Source of the DNA: an uncultured Collinsella sp.
GTDB lineage: Bacteria > Actinomycetota > Coriobacteriia > Coriobacteriales > Coriobacteriaceae
Direction: 5' to 3'
Assembly (NCBI GenBank): GCA_959600835.1
Contig: CAUGNQ010000053.1
Location: 1 to 14,080 of the forward strand
DNA: 14,080 nt
The notes beneath the pieces are model-generated. The model ran no database searches, was not told the DNA's origin, and worked only from the letters and a program-made list of their open reading frames with translations. Within the stretch, counting starts at the first letter, position 1, and each line of letters opens with the position of its first letter. This document shows, piece by piece, positions 6,109 through 13,656 of this stretch. A program made the position numbers and the translations under genes.

Positions 6109-6152
6109 ATGACTGCATCGCTGCGCTCGGCTGTGCCTTTGCGCAAGAAAGA

Positions 6153-6181
6153 AATATACGGGAAGTCCGGCCGTGACGCAA
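6153..6181 (-). promoter_or_regulatory. Promoter of the tRNA unit
   Basis: On the minus strand TTGCGT and TATATT are separated by exactly 17 bases, 45 bases before the tRNA-Gln 5' end. This is the best sigma-70-type match in the window. Confidence 0.75.
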
Positions 6182-6287
6182 GCCCCAATTTTGACTTTTT
6201 TGAAATTCAGTCAAATACGGCCGACACGTGAAGGACCTGTGAAGCGCCAGCGACACGTACGGCGCCAAAGCCCGTAAAACATCCCGC

Positions 6288-6304
6288 ATCTACCGCTGGT
6301 AGAT
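6288..6304. promoter_or_regulatory. Short perfect inverted repeat upstream of the unknown plus-strand gene
   Basis: ATCTACC GCT GGTAGAT is a 7-bp perfect inverted repeat, 70 bases before the start of the gene at 6374. It could be an operator or a leader hairpin. No T-run follows, so it is not a terminator. Confidence 0.35.
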
Positions 6305-6373
6305 TACAACAATGCAGCACTCACGGCTGATGGCACAATCGAACCGTCATCATTGCACGGATATCGAGGCGCC

Positions 6374-6784
6374 ATGGACGAAGAGCTTGATTACCTATGG
6401 GAGACCCTGGGCCTCGAGATCACTGCTGACCTTTGGCCCGAACGGGACAAAATCCATCCCACCCTGCGCCCCGCCATCACGGTGATGCAGGCAAAATACC
6501 GCCGTGCATCCTTTTTGATCATGCGGATGTCATGGCACGCGGGACTCCCCGACCTTAAGCGAATCCAGGCAAGCCTCGTCGAGCTGTCCGGTATGCCGAC
6601 TGTCATATCCGAGGCGCACCTGGAGCAGCGCCAACGCGAGCGACTGCAACAGCAGCGGATTCCCTTTATCTGCCCCGGTGTTCAGGCATATCTGCCCTTT
6701 ATGGACGAGGAGTACTGGAGCGGCAAGCCCAACAAGCACGTAAAGGTCTACGGTCCGCACGAATGGGCACAGCTCAAGGATTGA
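6374..6784 (+). CDS. Short protein of unknown function with an IPFICPGVQAYLPF motif
   Basis: The protein has 136 residues if ATG 6374 is the start (GAGG lies 4 bases upstream, a weak ribosome site). TTG 6353 would add seven residues. It is soluble, mixed alpha/beta and rich in Arg and Gln in the middle, with no signal peptide or membrane segment. The piece RRASFLIMRM, then PDLKRIQASLVELSG, then RQRERLQQQRIPFICPGVQ recalls the N-terminal part of roughly 300-residue proteins labelled MarR-like in Bacillota, where a similar IPFIVPGKQ-YLPF phrase occurs. That recollection is not certain. If right, this is a stand-alone N-terminal domain lacking the DNA-binding half. It is the only plus-strand gene in this half of the window, facing the ArsC-like gene. 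Function is unknown. Confidence 0.65.
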   Translation: MDEELDYLWETLGLEITADLWPERDKIHPTLRPAITVMQAKYRRASFLIMRMSWHAGLPDLKRIQASLVELSGMPTVISEAHLEQRQRERLQQQRIPFICPGVQAYLPFMDEEYWSGKPNKHVKVYGPHEWAQLKD

Positions 6785-6856
6785 GCCGAGCGAGCCCTCC
6801 GATGGAAAACACGTCCCACCCCGAGCGCTCAAAACGGGTCGCACTTTCCGCAGCCG

Positions 6857-7216
6857 CTACAGCAGCGCCTCGGTCCAAGCTGCTTCCCTAAAGCCGGGAA
6901 TCGCAAAGTCGTCGCCCACCAACAGCGGACGCTTGACCAGCATGCCGTCGGTCGCCAGCAGCTCGTAGCACTCCCGATCCGTCATGCCCGCATCTAGACG
7001 CGCCTTCAGGCCCAGCTCTCGATATTTCATGCCCGACGAATTAAAGAAGCGCCGCACCGGCAGTCCCGAACGAGCAATCCAGGTCGCAAGCTCATCAGCC
7101 GTGGGATTGTCCAAAACGATATCGCGGTCGATATACTCTACCCCGTGTTCGTCCAGCCATGCCTTGGCCTTCTTACAGGTCGAGCACTTGGGATATTCAA
7201 CAAACAGTACGGTCAT
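6857..7216 (-). CDS. ArsC/Spx-family thioredoxin-fold protein
   Basis: This small cytoplasmic protein of 119 residues belongs to the ArsC/Spx/YffB family. It opens MTVLFVEYPKCSTCKKAKAW with the redox pair C11-x-x-C14. It then shows the family's RFFNSSGMKYRELGL stretch and the KRPLLV segment that carries the conserved arginine near the C-terminus. Family members include glutaredoxin- or thioredoxin-linked arsenate reductases and the RNA-polymerase-binding Spx regulators. The CxxC pair occurs in Spx, but there are no ars genes nearby, so neither role is proven. ATG 7216 has AAGGAA 5 bases before it, which decides against longer frames upstream. It follows the VanZ-like gene by 122 bases on the same strand and ends facing the unknown plus-strand gene. 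Confidence 0.88.
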   Translation of the reverse strand: MTVLFVEYPKCSTCKKAKAWLDEHGVEYIDRDIVLDNPTADELATWIARSGLPVRRFFNSSGMKYRELGLKARLDAGMTDRECYELLATDGMLVKRPLLVGDDFAIPGFREAAWTEALL

Positions 7217-7338
7217 GGGATTTCCTTTCTTAGAGAAAACAGGTGTCCGGAAAACTGCACATCGACGACCACTCGCGATTGCAGCCGTTATTGTAGCCAA
7301 TGTCGAAGCATAGGCAGTCGCGATGTCTCGTCTTAAGG

Positions 7339-7920
7339 CTAGCGCCTCGCATGGGCGCCGATCGGCCGAGTCGCATAGCGCACCAACGCCGCTGCCAGCA
7401 ATACCAACAGCATGGCGGTGACATAGCCCGCAGCATCGAATCCTAAATCGATAACGTCGAAATGCCTGCCGGGAACAAAGATCTTATGTACCTGATCGCC
7501 AACGGAGCAGACGGCGCAAAAGAGCAACACGGGCACGCAACGGGAGCATACGCTCCAAGGACGCCTGGAAAAGCAAACCACGACCACCGAGGCGAACAAT
7601 CCGACGAAGAAAAACTCTACGGTATGGGCAACGCGACGGACGTTCGTGCCCACCCACATGCGAATGGAAGCAAGTCGGCCAGACCGGACATTCGAAGCAG
7701 CCGAATCGGTGCCCCCGGTCATCCCGTTCTCGGTCTGAGCTTCACCCGCGACATCGGCAGCCTGAACGCCCGTAGCCTGACCCTCCACCACGCGCGCGGT
7801 GGACTCGCTCAGCAACGACGTCTCCACCGCATTTTGCTCCGTCAGCACCCAGATGCCCGCCAGCGTTGCAGCGAACAGAATGATCGCGGTCCATCCGATT
7901 ATTTGTTTTACGCGCGCCAA
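7339..7920 (-). CDS. VanZ-like integral membrane protein
   Basis: This 193-residue membrane protein starts at TTG 7920. That start is chosen because AAGGAGG lies 7 bases upstream and a transmembrane helix begins a few residues later. One helix at about 6-26 is followed by a roughly 65-residue Ala/Gly/Ser/Thr-rich outside loop, then three more helices (98-117, 127-141, 162-180). The VanZ domain signature is visible: RRVAHTVEFFFVGL at 95-108, and DQVHKIFVPGRHFDVIDLGF at 142-161 followed by DAAG. The family takes its name from a teicoplanin-resistance accessory protein, but most members have no known function. The long polar loop between the first helix and the domain is unusual. It lies between a serine recombinase gene and the ArsC-like gene, all on one strand. 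Confidence 0.85.
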   Translation of the reverse strand: MARVKQIIGWTAIILFAATLAGIWVLTEQNAVETSLLSESTARVVEGQATGVQAADVAGEAQTENGMTGGTDSAASNVRSGRLASIRMWVGTNVRRVAHTVEFFFVGLFASVVVVCFSRRPWSVCSRCVPVLLFCAVCSVGDQVHKIFVPGRHFDVIDLGFDAAGYVTAMLLVLLAAALVRYATRPIGAHARR

Positions 7921-8024
7921 GGGCCTACCTCCTTTTTTGAATATCAGCGAGTGTAGCCCCAAATGGCATCGTCACCGTATCAAAATTTGAATCGCAACAG
8001 GAAGCGACAAAGCGACGCAAACCC

Positions 8025-8630
8025 CTACCCCGCCTCGCGCATCCAGCGATCGAACGTCCCCACGCACACGCCCAGGCACTTTGCCGCCTGGCTGCGGGTA
8101 ATATCGCCCGCCTCATAGCTATCGCGCACCAGCTCAAACTGAGGAGGGCACGGCTTGCGAGGTCGACCGAAACGGACCCCTCGCGCCCGCGCCGCTGCAA
8201 TCCCCTCCGCCTGGCGCCGATGAATATTCTCGCGCTCCACCTGCGCCACGTAGCTCAGCAGTTGTAGCACAATATCGGCAATCAGGGTATTGGTCACATC
8301 CGGCGCGCCGCTGGCCCTGGCGCGCGTGTCAAGCAATGGCATGTCCAACACCACAATGGCAACCCCGAGCTCCTTGGTAATGCGTCGCCATTCCTCAAGA
8401 ATCTCGGAGTAATTACGGCCAAGCCGGTCGATAGAAAGCACCACCAGCACGTCCCCGTCTCCCAGGATGTGCAGCAGCTCGCGATACCGCGGGCGATCGA
8501 AGTCCTTGCCGCTCGCATGGTCGGCATAAATATTCGCCGAGCCCACGCCATAGGCGCCCAGCGCATCCAGCTGCCGATTTAGATTCTGATCGCGCGAACT
8601 CACCCGCGCATAACCATACACCGTCGCCAT
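8025..8630 (-). CDS. Serine recombinase of the resolvase/invertase family
   Basis: This site-specific DNA recombinase of 201 residues has the full small-serine-recombinase layout. The N-terminal catalytic domain has YARVSS (Arg9 and nucleophile Ser11), DRLGRN at 68-73 with two active-site arginines, and the long E helix ending QVERENIHRRQAEGIAAA. A hinge with GRPRKP follows, then a C-terminal helix-turn-helix (ITRSQAAKCLGVCVGTFDRW, 177-196) that binds the site. ATG 8630 lies after a GGGGAT ribosome site. An ATG at 8660 would be read from within the upstream inverted repeat and is less likely. No transposase, invertible gene or second recombinase is nearby, so it could be a resolvase left from a mobile element, an invertase acting elsewhere, or a chromosomal dimer resolvase. 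All catalytic residues look intact. Confidence 0.92.
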   Translation of the reverse strand: MATVYGYARVSSRDQNLNRQLDALGAYGVGSANIYADHASGKDFDRPRYRELLHILGDGDVLVVLSIDRLGRNYSEILEEWRRITKELGVAIVVLDMPLLDTRARASGAPDVTNTLIADIVLQLLSYVAQVERENIHRRQAEGIAAARARGVRFGRPRKPCPPQFELVRDSYEAGDITRSQAAKCLGVCVGTFDRWMREAG

Positions 8631-8649
8631 CTCATCCCCGCTTTCTTGT

Positions 8650-8690
8650 AAACCTGCCAAAAAGGGACAGGTTTATTTTGGTAGGTTTTA
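8650..8690. repeat. Inverted repeat upstream of the recombinase: possible crossover site, operator or dispersed repeat
   Basis: AAACCTGCCAAAA at 8650-8662 and TTTTGGTAGGTTT at 8676-8688 are inverted copies with one mismatch. A third, inverted CAGGTTT lies between them at 8668-8674. The block is AT-rich between GC-rich flanks and sits 20 bases upstream of the recombinase start. Its place fits a binding site for the enzyme that also controls its own gene, but the phrase could equally be a dispersed intergenic repeat. Confidence 0.6.
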
Positions 8691-8744
8691 CCTCTCGAAT
8701 AGCAGGTAAGCGGGCGGCCGAGCGGACGGCAAGGTAGCTATGAT

Positions 8745-8782
8745 CCAAATGCGGAGGGCGGCCCCGAAAGACCGCCCTCCGC
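8745..8782 (-). terminator. rnr: Hairpin terminator downstream of rnr
   Basis: A perfect 11-bp GC stem (GCGGAGGGCGG / CCGCCCTCCGC) with a 10-base loop starts 26 bases after the rnr stop. Only ATTTGG follows on the minus strand, so the T-tract is short and termination may be incomplete. Confidence 0.65.
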
Positions 8783-8807
8783 TCTCCCGCCATGAGTCGA
8801 GATTTGG

Positions 8808-10943
8808 CTAATGGATAAGCTTAAAGTCCAAGTGCCCACGCGTGGTATTGACGCGCGAAACCTCGATAATCACGCGCTGGCCCAGTTCATAGCGAGTCCC
8901 CGTGTCGGCGCCCGTCAGCGTAAGCGCATCCTCGTCGAACTCGAACCACTCGTTGCCCAGACTCTTGATCGAAACCAAGCCTTCGACCTGCGTCAGGTCC
9001 AAGCGCACAAAGAGGCCCATGCTGCTGACCCATGAGACCGTTCCGGCATAGCGCTCGCCCAGGCGATCCTCATAGTACTGGGCAATCTTGATCTTTTGCG
9101 TCGCATGGCTAGCGGCATCTGCCGCGCGCTCGGCATCGCTGCATGCGCGGCAGATCTGCGGCAGAATGCGCGGCAGCGACTCGCGCCCCTTGCCGATCAG
9201 CCGCGGTGTACGGACCAGGGCGTCCTTGCCGCCGAGCTGCTCATAGGCCAACTGCAGTTTGAGCACGCGGTGCACCACCAGATCGGGGTAGCGACGGATG
9301 GGACTCGTAAAGTGACAGTAGCACGGCGCGGCGAGCGCAAAGTGGCCCTCGTTGCGCGGCTTGTACAGTGCGCGCTGCATGCTGCGCAGAAGCAGCGTGT
9401 TGACGAGCGGTGCGTTGGCCGTACCGGCGGCAGCATCAACTGCAGCCTGTAGCTCATCGGGACTCCCCAGGGCGATACCGGCAGCACGGCGATCGTCGAT
9501 GATGCCCAGCTGCGCCAGCGCAACGGCGGCACCGTGCAGGCTATCGGGGCTCGGATCCTCATGCACGCGATAGCAGGCCTCGATATCACGGTCTGCCAGC
9601 CACTCTGCAACGCACTCGTTGGCGAGTAGCATGGCTTCCTCGATAAGCGACGTGGCACACGAACGCTCGCGCGCCACAATCTGCACGGGTACTCCGTCCT
9701 CATCCAATAGAGCGCGAATCTCGGCCGTGTCAAAATCGACTGAGCCGCGGGCACGACGAATACGACGGCGAAGTTCGGCGAGTTCGTTGGCGGCGACAAG
9801 GAAATCGCCGAGGTCGACGTTATAGCCGCGAGCAGTTTCCTCGCACGCAAGACCGCGCTCAAGCGCCTCCTCGCGCGAGGCCTCAGCAGCCGCAACATCC
9901 TCAGCGGCGCCTTCCAGCACCGAATACTCAACCGCGTCGGCACGCACCAGCAGCGCCTCGGCGCCGTCATAGTCCATACGCACACGCGAGCGAATCACGC
10001 TGGGGTACGGATCGTAATGCCGCACGCGACCCTGCGCATCGAGCTCAATGTCAACGGTAAACGCAAGACGGTCCTCGTCAGGGCGAAGCGAGCATAGGTC
10101 ACAGGACAGGCGTTCGGGCAGCATGGGAAGCACGCGATCGGCCAGATACACCGATGTCGTACGATGGCGAGCCTCAAGATCGATATGCCCGTCCCAAGCC
10201 ACATAGTGAGAAACGTCAGCGATATGCACACCCAGCTTGTAGCCACCCTCGGGCGTGCGCTCAAGCGAAATGGCATCGTCAAAGTCGCGCGCGTCGACCG
10301 GGTCGATCGTGATGACAAAGCGGTCGCGCAGATCGCGGCGGAGCGGGTCCTTAAGCGCCGCGGACACATCGAGCGAAAGCCCCTCGGCCTCGTCCAGCGC
10401 GGCCTCGGGATAGCTATCGGTATAGCCGTAACGCGCCATCACGTATTGAACGCCCAAATCGGGCGCGTCATCTCCGCCAATGCGGCGTTCGATCGTCACG
10501 GTGCCCGATTCCAGGCGCGTCGGGTAGGTCAAAATGCGCGCGACAACGGCATCACCCGGGTGGACGCCCAGACGATCCGCCGAGGTATCCTCGGGCAGAA
10601 TGAAGAAGTCGGCCTTCAGGCGCGAATCGAGCGGCTCGATCACACCGAGCGGACCAGCGGTCTGGTACGTACCCACCACGCTTATGGCTGCGCGCTCAAC
10701 CACGCCTTCGATCACGGCGCGCCGCTCACCGTGCGGGCTGTTCTTAATGCTCACGGCTACGGTATCGCCATCCATGATCTCGCGCTTACCGCGGCCCATG
10801 ACCTTGTAGTCGCCGTTTTCGGTTACAACGTAGGCGCTATGCTCATGGAGCTGCACGCGCCCGGTCAGGCTCGGACGGCGTTCGCTGCGCACCGGCCCGC
10901 GCTTATTGCGAGCTCCACGCTTATGCTTGTTATTGCGCCCCAT
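8808..10943 (-). CDS. rnr: Ribonuclease R (3'-5' exoribonuclease)
   Basis: RNase R degrades structured RNA from the 3' end and works with tmRNA-SmpB to clear broken messages. The 711 residues contain a basic N-terminal tail (1-25), cold-shock-like RNA-binding domains to about 170, and the RNB catalytic domain. That domain has IDPVDARDFDDA at 213-224, whose aspartates hold the metals, GVHIADVSHYV at 238-248, and FTSPIRRYPDLVVHR at 545-559. A C-terminal S1 domain (about 629-711) includes YAGTVSWVSSMGLFVRL. It is shorter than the E. coli enzyme (813 residues) because the N-terminal helix-turn-helix domain and the long basic C-terminal tail are missing. AGGAGG lies 4 bases before the ATG. It follows ftsX, separated by a terminator, so it has its own transcript. 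RNase II is less likely because of the basic tail and context. Confidence 0.95.
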   Translation of the reverse strand: MGRNNKHKRGARNKRGPVRSERRPSLTGRVQLHEHSAYVVTENGDYKVMGRGKREIMDGDTVAVSIKNSPHGERRAVIEGVVERAAISVVGTYQTAGPLGVIEPLDSRLKADFFILPEDTSADRLGVHPGDAVVARILTYPTRLESGTVTIERRIGGDDAPDLGVQYVMARYGYTDSYPEAALDEAEGLSLDVSAALKDPLRRDLRDRFVITIDPVDARDFDDAISLERTPEGGYKLGVHIADVSHYVAWDGHIDLEARHRTTSVYLADRVLPMLPERLSCDLCSLRPDEDRLAFTVDIELDAQGRVRHYDPYPSVIRSRVRMDYDGAEALLVRADAVEYSVLEGAAEDVAAAEASREEALERGLACEETARGYNVDLGDFLVAANELAELRRRIRRARGSVDFDTAEIRALLDEDGVPVQIVARERSCATSLIEEAMLLANECVAEWLADRDIEACYRVHEDPSPDSLHGAAVALAQLGIIDDRRAAGIALGSPDELQAAVDAAAGTANAPLVNTLLLRSMQRALYKPRNEGHFALAAPCYCHFTSPIRRYPDLVVHRVLKLQLAYEQLGGKDALVRTPRLIGKGRESLPRILPQICRACSDAERAADAASHATQKIKIAQYYEDRLGERYAGTVSWVSSMGLFVRLDLTQVEGLVSIKSLGNEWFEFDEDALTLTGADTGTRYELGQRVIIEVSRVNTTRGHLDFKLIH

Positions 10944-11020
10944 GGCGCCTCCTAACTATCGATTGCGAACTCCAAAGAGTCTACCCAAATGATCCGTTTT
11001 CCTGCCGTCCCCTAGGGATC

Positions 11021-11054
11021 AAAAAACGGGCCGCCCCGCAAGAGACGACCCGTT
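11021..11054 (-). terminator. Rho-independent terminator of the ftsE-ftsX transcript
   Basis: On the minus strand AACGGG pairs with CCCGTT, the stem continues inward with CGTCTC / GGGGCG, and TTTTTTG follows. It lies 24 bases past the ftsX stop. Confidence 0.88.
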
Positions 11055-11078
11055 GGAAGGGATGAATTCCAGGCATGC

Positions 11079-11999
11079 CTACACGCGCAGGTAGCGGCGC
11101 ATGGCGATGGCAGAACCAAAGAGACCGATAATCACGCCGACCAGAATCAGCGCAGCATAGGTCACCAGGTAGTACTGCATCGGCAGGGCAAACGACATCC
11201 AGCCGATGCTCTCCTGCAAACGCGGAATCATCAGATTGCGCAGCAGCTCCAGAACGCCGATGGAAAGCAGCGAGCCCAAAATGGCCTGCAGTACGCCCTC
11301 GGTGATAAACGGGCCGCGAATGAAGCCGTTGCTGGCGCCGACCAGACGCATAATCGCAATCTCACGACGACGCGCCGTGATGGACAGGCGAATCGTGTTG
11401 TTGATGAAGATGAATGCGATAAAGGTCAAAAGGCCAACGAGCACCACGGCGGCGATGCGGATGTAGTTGGTCACCTGGAACAGGCGGCTCACTTCCTCCT
11501 GGCCGTACAGCACGCTCGCGTTGACGTCGCCGTCATCCGCGATCTTCTGGAAGTCGGCGTTCTTCTTGAGCTTCTGGGCCGTGCTCTCGACCTTGGACGG
11601 ATCGTCCATCTCAATTGCAAACGAAGCCGGCAGCGGGTTCTGGCCATCGAGCGCGCTCATGGTGGCGTCGGCGTTGCCCGACATCTTGCTCGTATACTCG
11701 GCCAGCGCGTCGTCCTTGTCCTTGTACGTCACGGACTTGACGTTGCTCCACGTCTTGAGCTCAGCCTCAAAGGCCTGAACATCTGCCTGGTCGGCGTCAT
11801 CGCTAATAAAGGCGTTGATGACGACCTGATCCTCGACGGTGCCGATCACGGAGTTCAGCATCGCGGAGCCCATGATGAACAGGCCGATGATAAACAGCGA
11901 AAGGAAGATCGTGATGACGGCGCCGAGCGAGGTAGTCCAGTTACGGAAGAAGTGACTGATTGCCTCTTTGAAGGAGTAGCCCACGTTAGTTGGTGCCAT
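11079..11999 (-). CDS. ftsX: Cell division ABC transporter permease FtsX
   Basis: FtsX is the 306-residue membrane half of the FtsEX complex at the division site, which switches on peptidoglycan hydrolases outside the membrane. Layout: a short cytoplasmic N-terminus, TM1 at about 24-45, a large outside domain at about 50-175 (the hydrolase-partner-binding part), then TM2-TM4 at about 180-200, 232-254 and 279-300. The conserved NTIRLSITARRREIAIMRLVGAS at 201-223, given here without its last three residues as NTIRLSITARRREIAIMRLV, marks the coupling region typical of FtsX. Length is normal for Gram-positive members. The start overlaps the end of ftsE by 14 bases, which implies coupled translation. 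AGGGGAGG lies 11 bases upstream, rather far, consistent with reliance on coupling. A strong terminator follows. Confidence 0.95.
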   Translation of the reverse strand: MAPTNVGYSFKEAISHFFRNWTTSLGAVITIFLSLFIIGLFIMGSAMLNSVIGTVEDQVVINAFISDDADQADVQAFEAELKTWSNVKSVTYKDKDDALAEYTSKMSGNADATMSALDGQNPLPASFAIEMDDPSKVESTAQKLKKNADFQKIADDGDVNASVLYGQEEVSRLFQVTNYIRIAAVVLVGLLTFIAFIFINNTIRLSITARRREIAIMRLVGASNGFIRGPFITEGVLQAILGSLLSIGVLELLRNLMIPRLQESIGWMSFALPMQYYLVTYAALILVGVIIGLFGSAIAMRRYLRV

Positions 12000-13206
12000 A
12001 GTTGCCGTAACCTCCCCTCTCCTGGTCGCGGATAACGTGGCCGCCCTCGAGGGCGATCACGCGACGGTGCATGCTATCGACCATCTCGCGGTCGTGCGTG
12101 GCGACGATCACGGTGGTGCCGGTGCGGTTAATACGCTCGAGCAGCTTCATGATGCCCAGCGAGATCGCCGGGTCGAGGTTACCCGTGGGCTCGTCGCAGA
12201 TCAGCAGCGGCGGACGGTTGACCATAGCGCGGGCGACGGCGACGCGCTGCTGCTCGCCACCGGAAAGCTGGTCGGGCAGCGAGTCCATCTGATCGGCCAG
12301 ACCGACCAGACGCAGCACCTCCGGCACCTGGCTGCGAATGACGCCCTTGGGCTTGCCGATGCACTGCAGAGCAAACGCCACGTTTTCGTAGGCGGTTTTT
12401 TGCGGCAGGAGCTTAAAGTCCTGGAACACGGCGCCAATCTGGCGGCGCAGGAACGGAACCTTGCGGTTCTTGATCTTCATGAGGTCCTGACCGGCAACCA
12501 GGATGCGACCGCTCGTCGGCTTGACGTCGCGGTTGAGCGTCGACAGCAGCGTGGTCTTACCCGAGCCGGAGTGACCGACCAGGAAGACGAACTCGCCCGG
12601 ATAGATCTCGATGTTGATGTCGTCGAGTGCAGGCTTGTTGGGCTGTGCCGGATAGATCTTGGTGACATGCTCCATAAGGATGACGGGCTCGACACCGGCC
12701 TGCTTGGCCATCTTCTTGCGGCTGGCCTGCGGATCGATGGGCGCAAACACCGACGTAAAATCGGGGTTGTTGAGCGCGTTATCGAGGCTTGCGACCTCGG
12801 CCGCCTGATCGCTCTCGACCACCGGGGCAGCAGGCTGCGTGGGGTCGGGAATAGCGGCAAAGAGACCGGACTGCGCAGGCTGAGGAGCCGGTGTCGCAGG
12901 GGCCATGGGGTCGGGAATGCCGGCCATGGTAGGCTGCGGCGTGGCAGCGCCAGCCTGAGGCTGCTCCACGCGAGCGGTCACGGCCTGAACGGGCTCAAAA
13001 CCCGCCGTGCCGGAAAGCGCGACATCGCTGGTGGGATTGTAGGCAAAGGGATCGGATGCCGGCTGTGCCTGATCTGCCGGCTGAGCGGGGGCCTGAGCAA
13101 CAAGCTGGCCCTCTGAATCCGGAGTGGCGAAACGACTGCCCTGGACGCCTGTCTGCGTCTTGGGGGCATCATCGCCCGCACCGGAGGTACGGAAGTGGTT
13201 ACCCAC
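11986..13206 (-). CDS. ftsE: Cell division ATP-binding protein FtsE with a long N-terminal extension
   Basis: FtsE is the cytoplasmic ATPase of the FtsEX division complex. The ABC domain, about 175-400, is complete: MEHVTKIYP, Walker A GHSGSGKTT at 211-219, Q-loop Q262 in VFQDFKLLP, signature LSGGEQQRVAVARA from 314, Walker B LLICDEPTGNLD from 334 and switch His371. Ordinary FtsE is about 225-230 residues, so some 173 residues are added in front. The added part is rich in Pro, Ala and Gln with few large hydrophobic residues, includes a repeated IPDP phrase (97-100 and 119-122), and ends in a basic ASRKKMAKQ. The start is GTG 13206, decided by AAGGAG 5 bases upstream. No good ribosome site precedes an internal ATG near the ABC domain. 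It overlaps ftsX. A TAAAAT patch at 13257-13252 could be the promoter -10. Confidence 0.93.
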   Translation of the reverse strand: MGNHFRTSGAGDDAPKTQTGVQGSRFATPDSEGQLVAQAPAQPADQAQPASDPFAYNPTSDVALSGTAGFEPVQAVTARVEQPQAGAATPQPTMAGIPDPMAPATPAPQPAQSGLFAAIPDPTQPAAPVVESDQAAEVASLDNALNNPDFTSVFAPIDPQASRKKMAKQAGVEPVILMEHVTKIYPAQPNKPALDDINIEIYPGEFVFLVGHSGSGKTTLLSTLNRDVKPTSGRILVAGQDLMKIKNRKVPFLRRQIGAVFQDFKLLPQKTAYENVAFALQCIGKPKGVIRSQVPEVLRLVGLADQMDSLPDQLSGGEQQRVAVARAMVNRPPLLICDEPTGNLDPAISLGIMKLLERINRTGTTVIVATHDREMVDSMHRRVIALEGGHVIRDQERGGYGNYGTN

Positions 13207-13309
13207 TGGTGCTCCTTATCGTCGTGCGTTTAAACTACATGAGCGCTTTGTATTTTAGCAGCATTAGCTTTGCTGCACATAAGAAGCATGGCGGGGTTTG
13301 GGTCTCACC

Positions 13310-13437
13310 GGCCGGGCGCAGGGTTACCTCCCAAATCGTCCTCGCGCATGGCCGGCATTTGTCCTGCTCCTGCGGAGCTGCGGACAAACGCCGGCCTGCG
13401 CTGCGGAAAGATTTGGGAGGTAACCCTGCGCCCGGCC
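13310..13437. repeat. 128-bp near-palindrome (giant hairpin) upstream of ftsE
   Basis: Outer arms 13310-13336 and 13411-13437 are a perfect 27-bp inverted repeat. Inner arms 13350-13364 and 13382-13396 match at 14 of 15 positions. The tip GCTCC TGC GGAGC closes as a small hairpin. Only short unmatched segments of 13 and 14 bases interrupt it. No T-run follows on either side, and no clear target-site duplication flanks it. It is non-coding in any believable frame. It could be a miniature inverted-repeat element, an extragenic palindrome, or a structured RNA in the leader or spacer region. Confidence 0.9.
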
Positions 13438-13573
13438 TGCGGCTACTATGGGGCCGACGCACCAACTTGAGATGCTGCGCATACAAAATTGGAAGGGTCT
13501 GAATTGCACTTTGCTGGGATGGGCTCGTTTCCCCATGGGAACTTTGCTTGGCAGGACCCTAATTTAAATTCAG
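13438..13573. other. Non-coding spacer with a short direct repeat
   Basis: No gene is seen. ACTTTGCTGGG at 13508-13518 and ACTTTGCTTGG at 13541-13551 are near-identical and 33 bases apart. GGGTC near 13496 and GACCC near 13555 are inverted. This may be the worn remains of an element or chance. Confidence 0.3.
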
Positions 13574-13610
13574 CATAAACAGGGGCGCCCTCTTTGAGGA
13601 CGCCCCTGTT
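13574..13610 (-). terminator. Terminator of the transketolase operon
   Basis: A perfect 10-bp stem (AACAGGGGCG / CGCCCCTGTT) with an inner CCTC / GAGG pairing lies 46 bases past the transketolase stop. On the minus strand it runs into TTTATG, a short T-tract. Confidence 0.75.
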
Positions 13611-13656
13611 CTGGCTTGTTTGCGGTTGTCGACGCGATACTTTGCCTCGTCTTGCC

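Noticed and set aside
10164..10955. 263-codon open frame opposite the 5' part of rnr
   Set aside because: It is an antisense shadow of RNase R with no ribosome site or recognisable domain.
12037..13116. 359-codon open frame on the plus strand opposite ftsE
   Set aside because: The translation is rich in His, Arg and Leu in the style of an antisense shadow, and the opposite strand encodes a textbook ABC ATPase.
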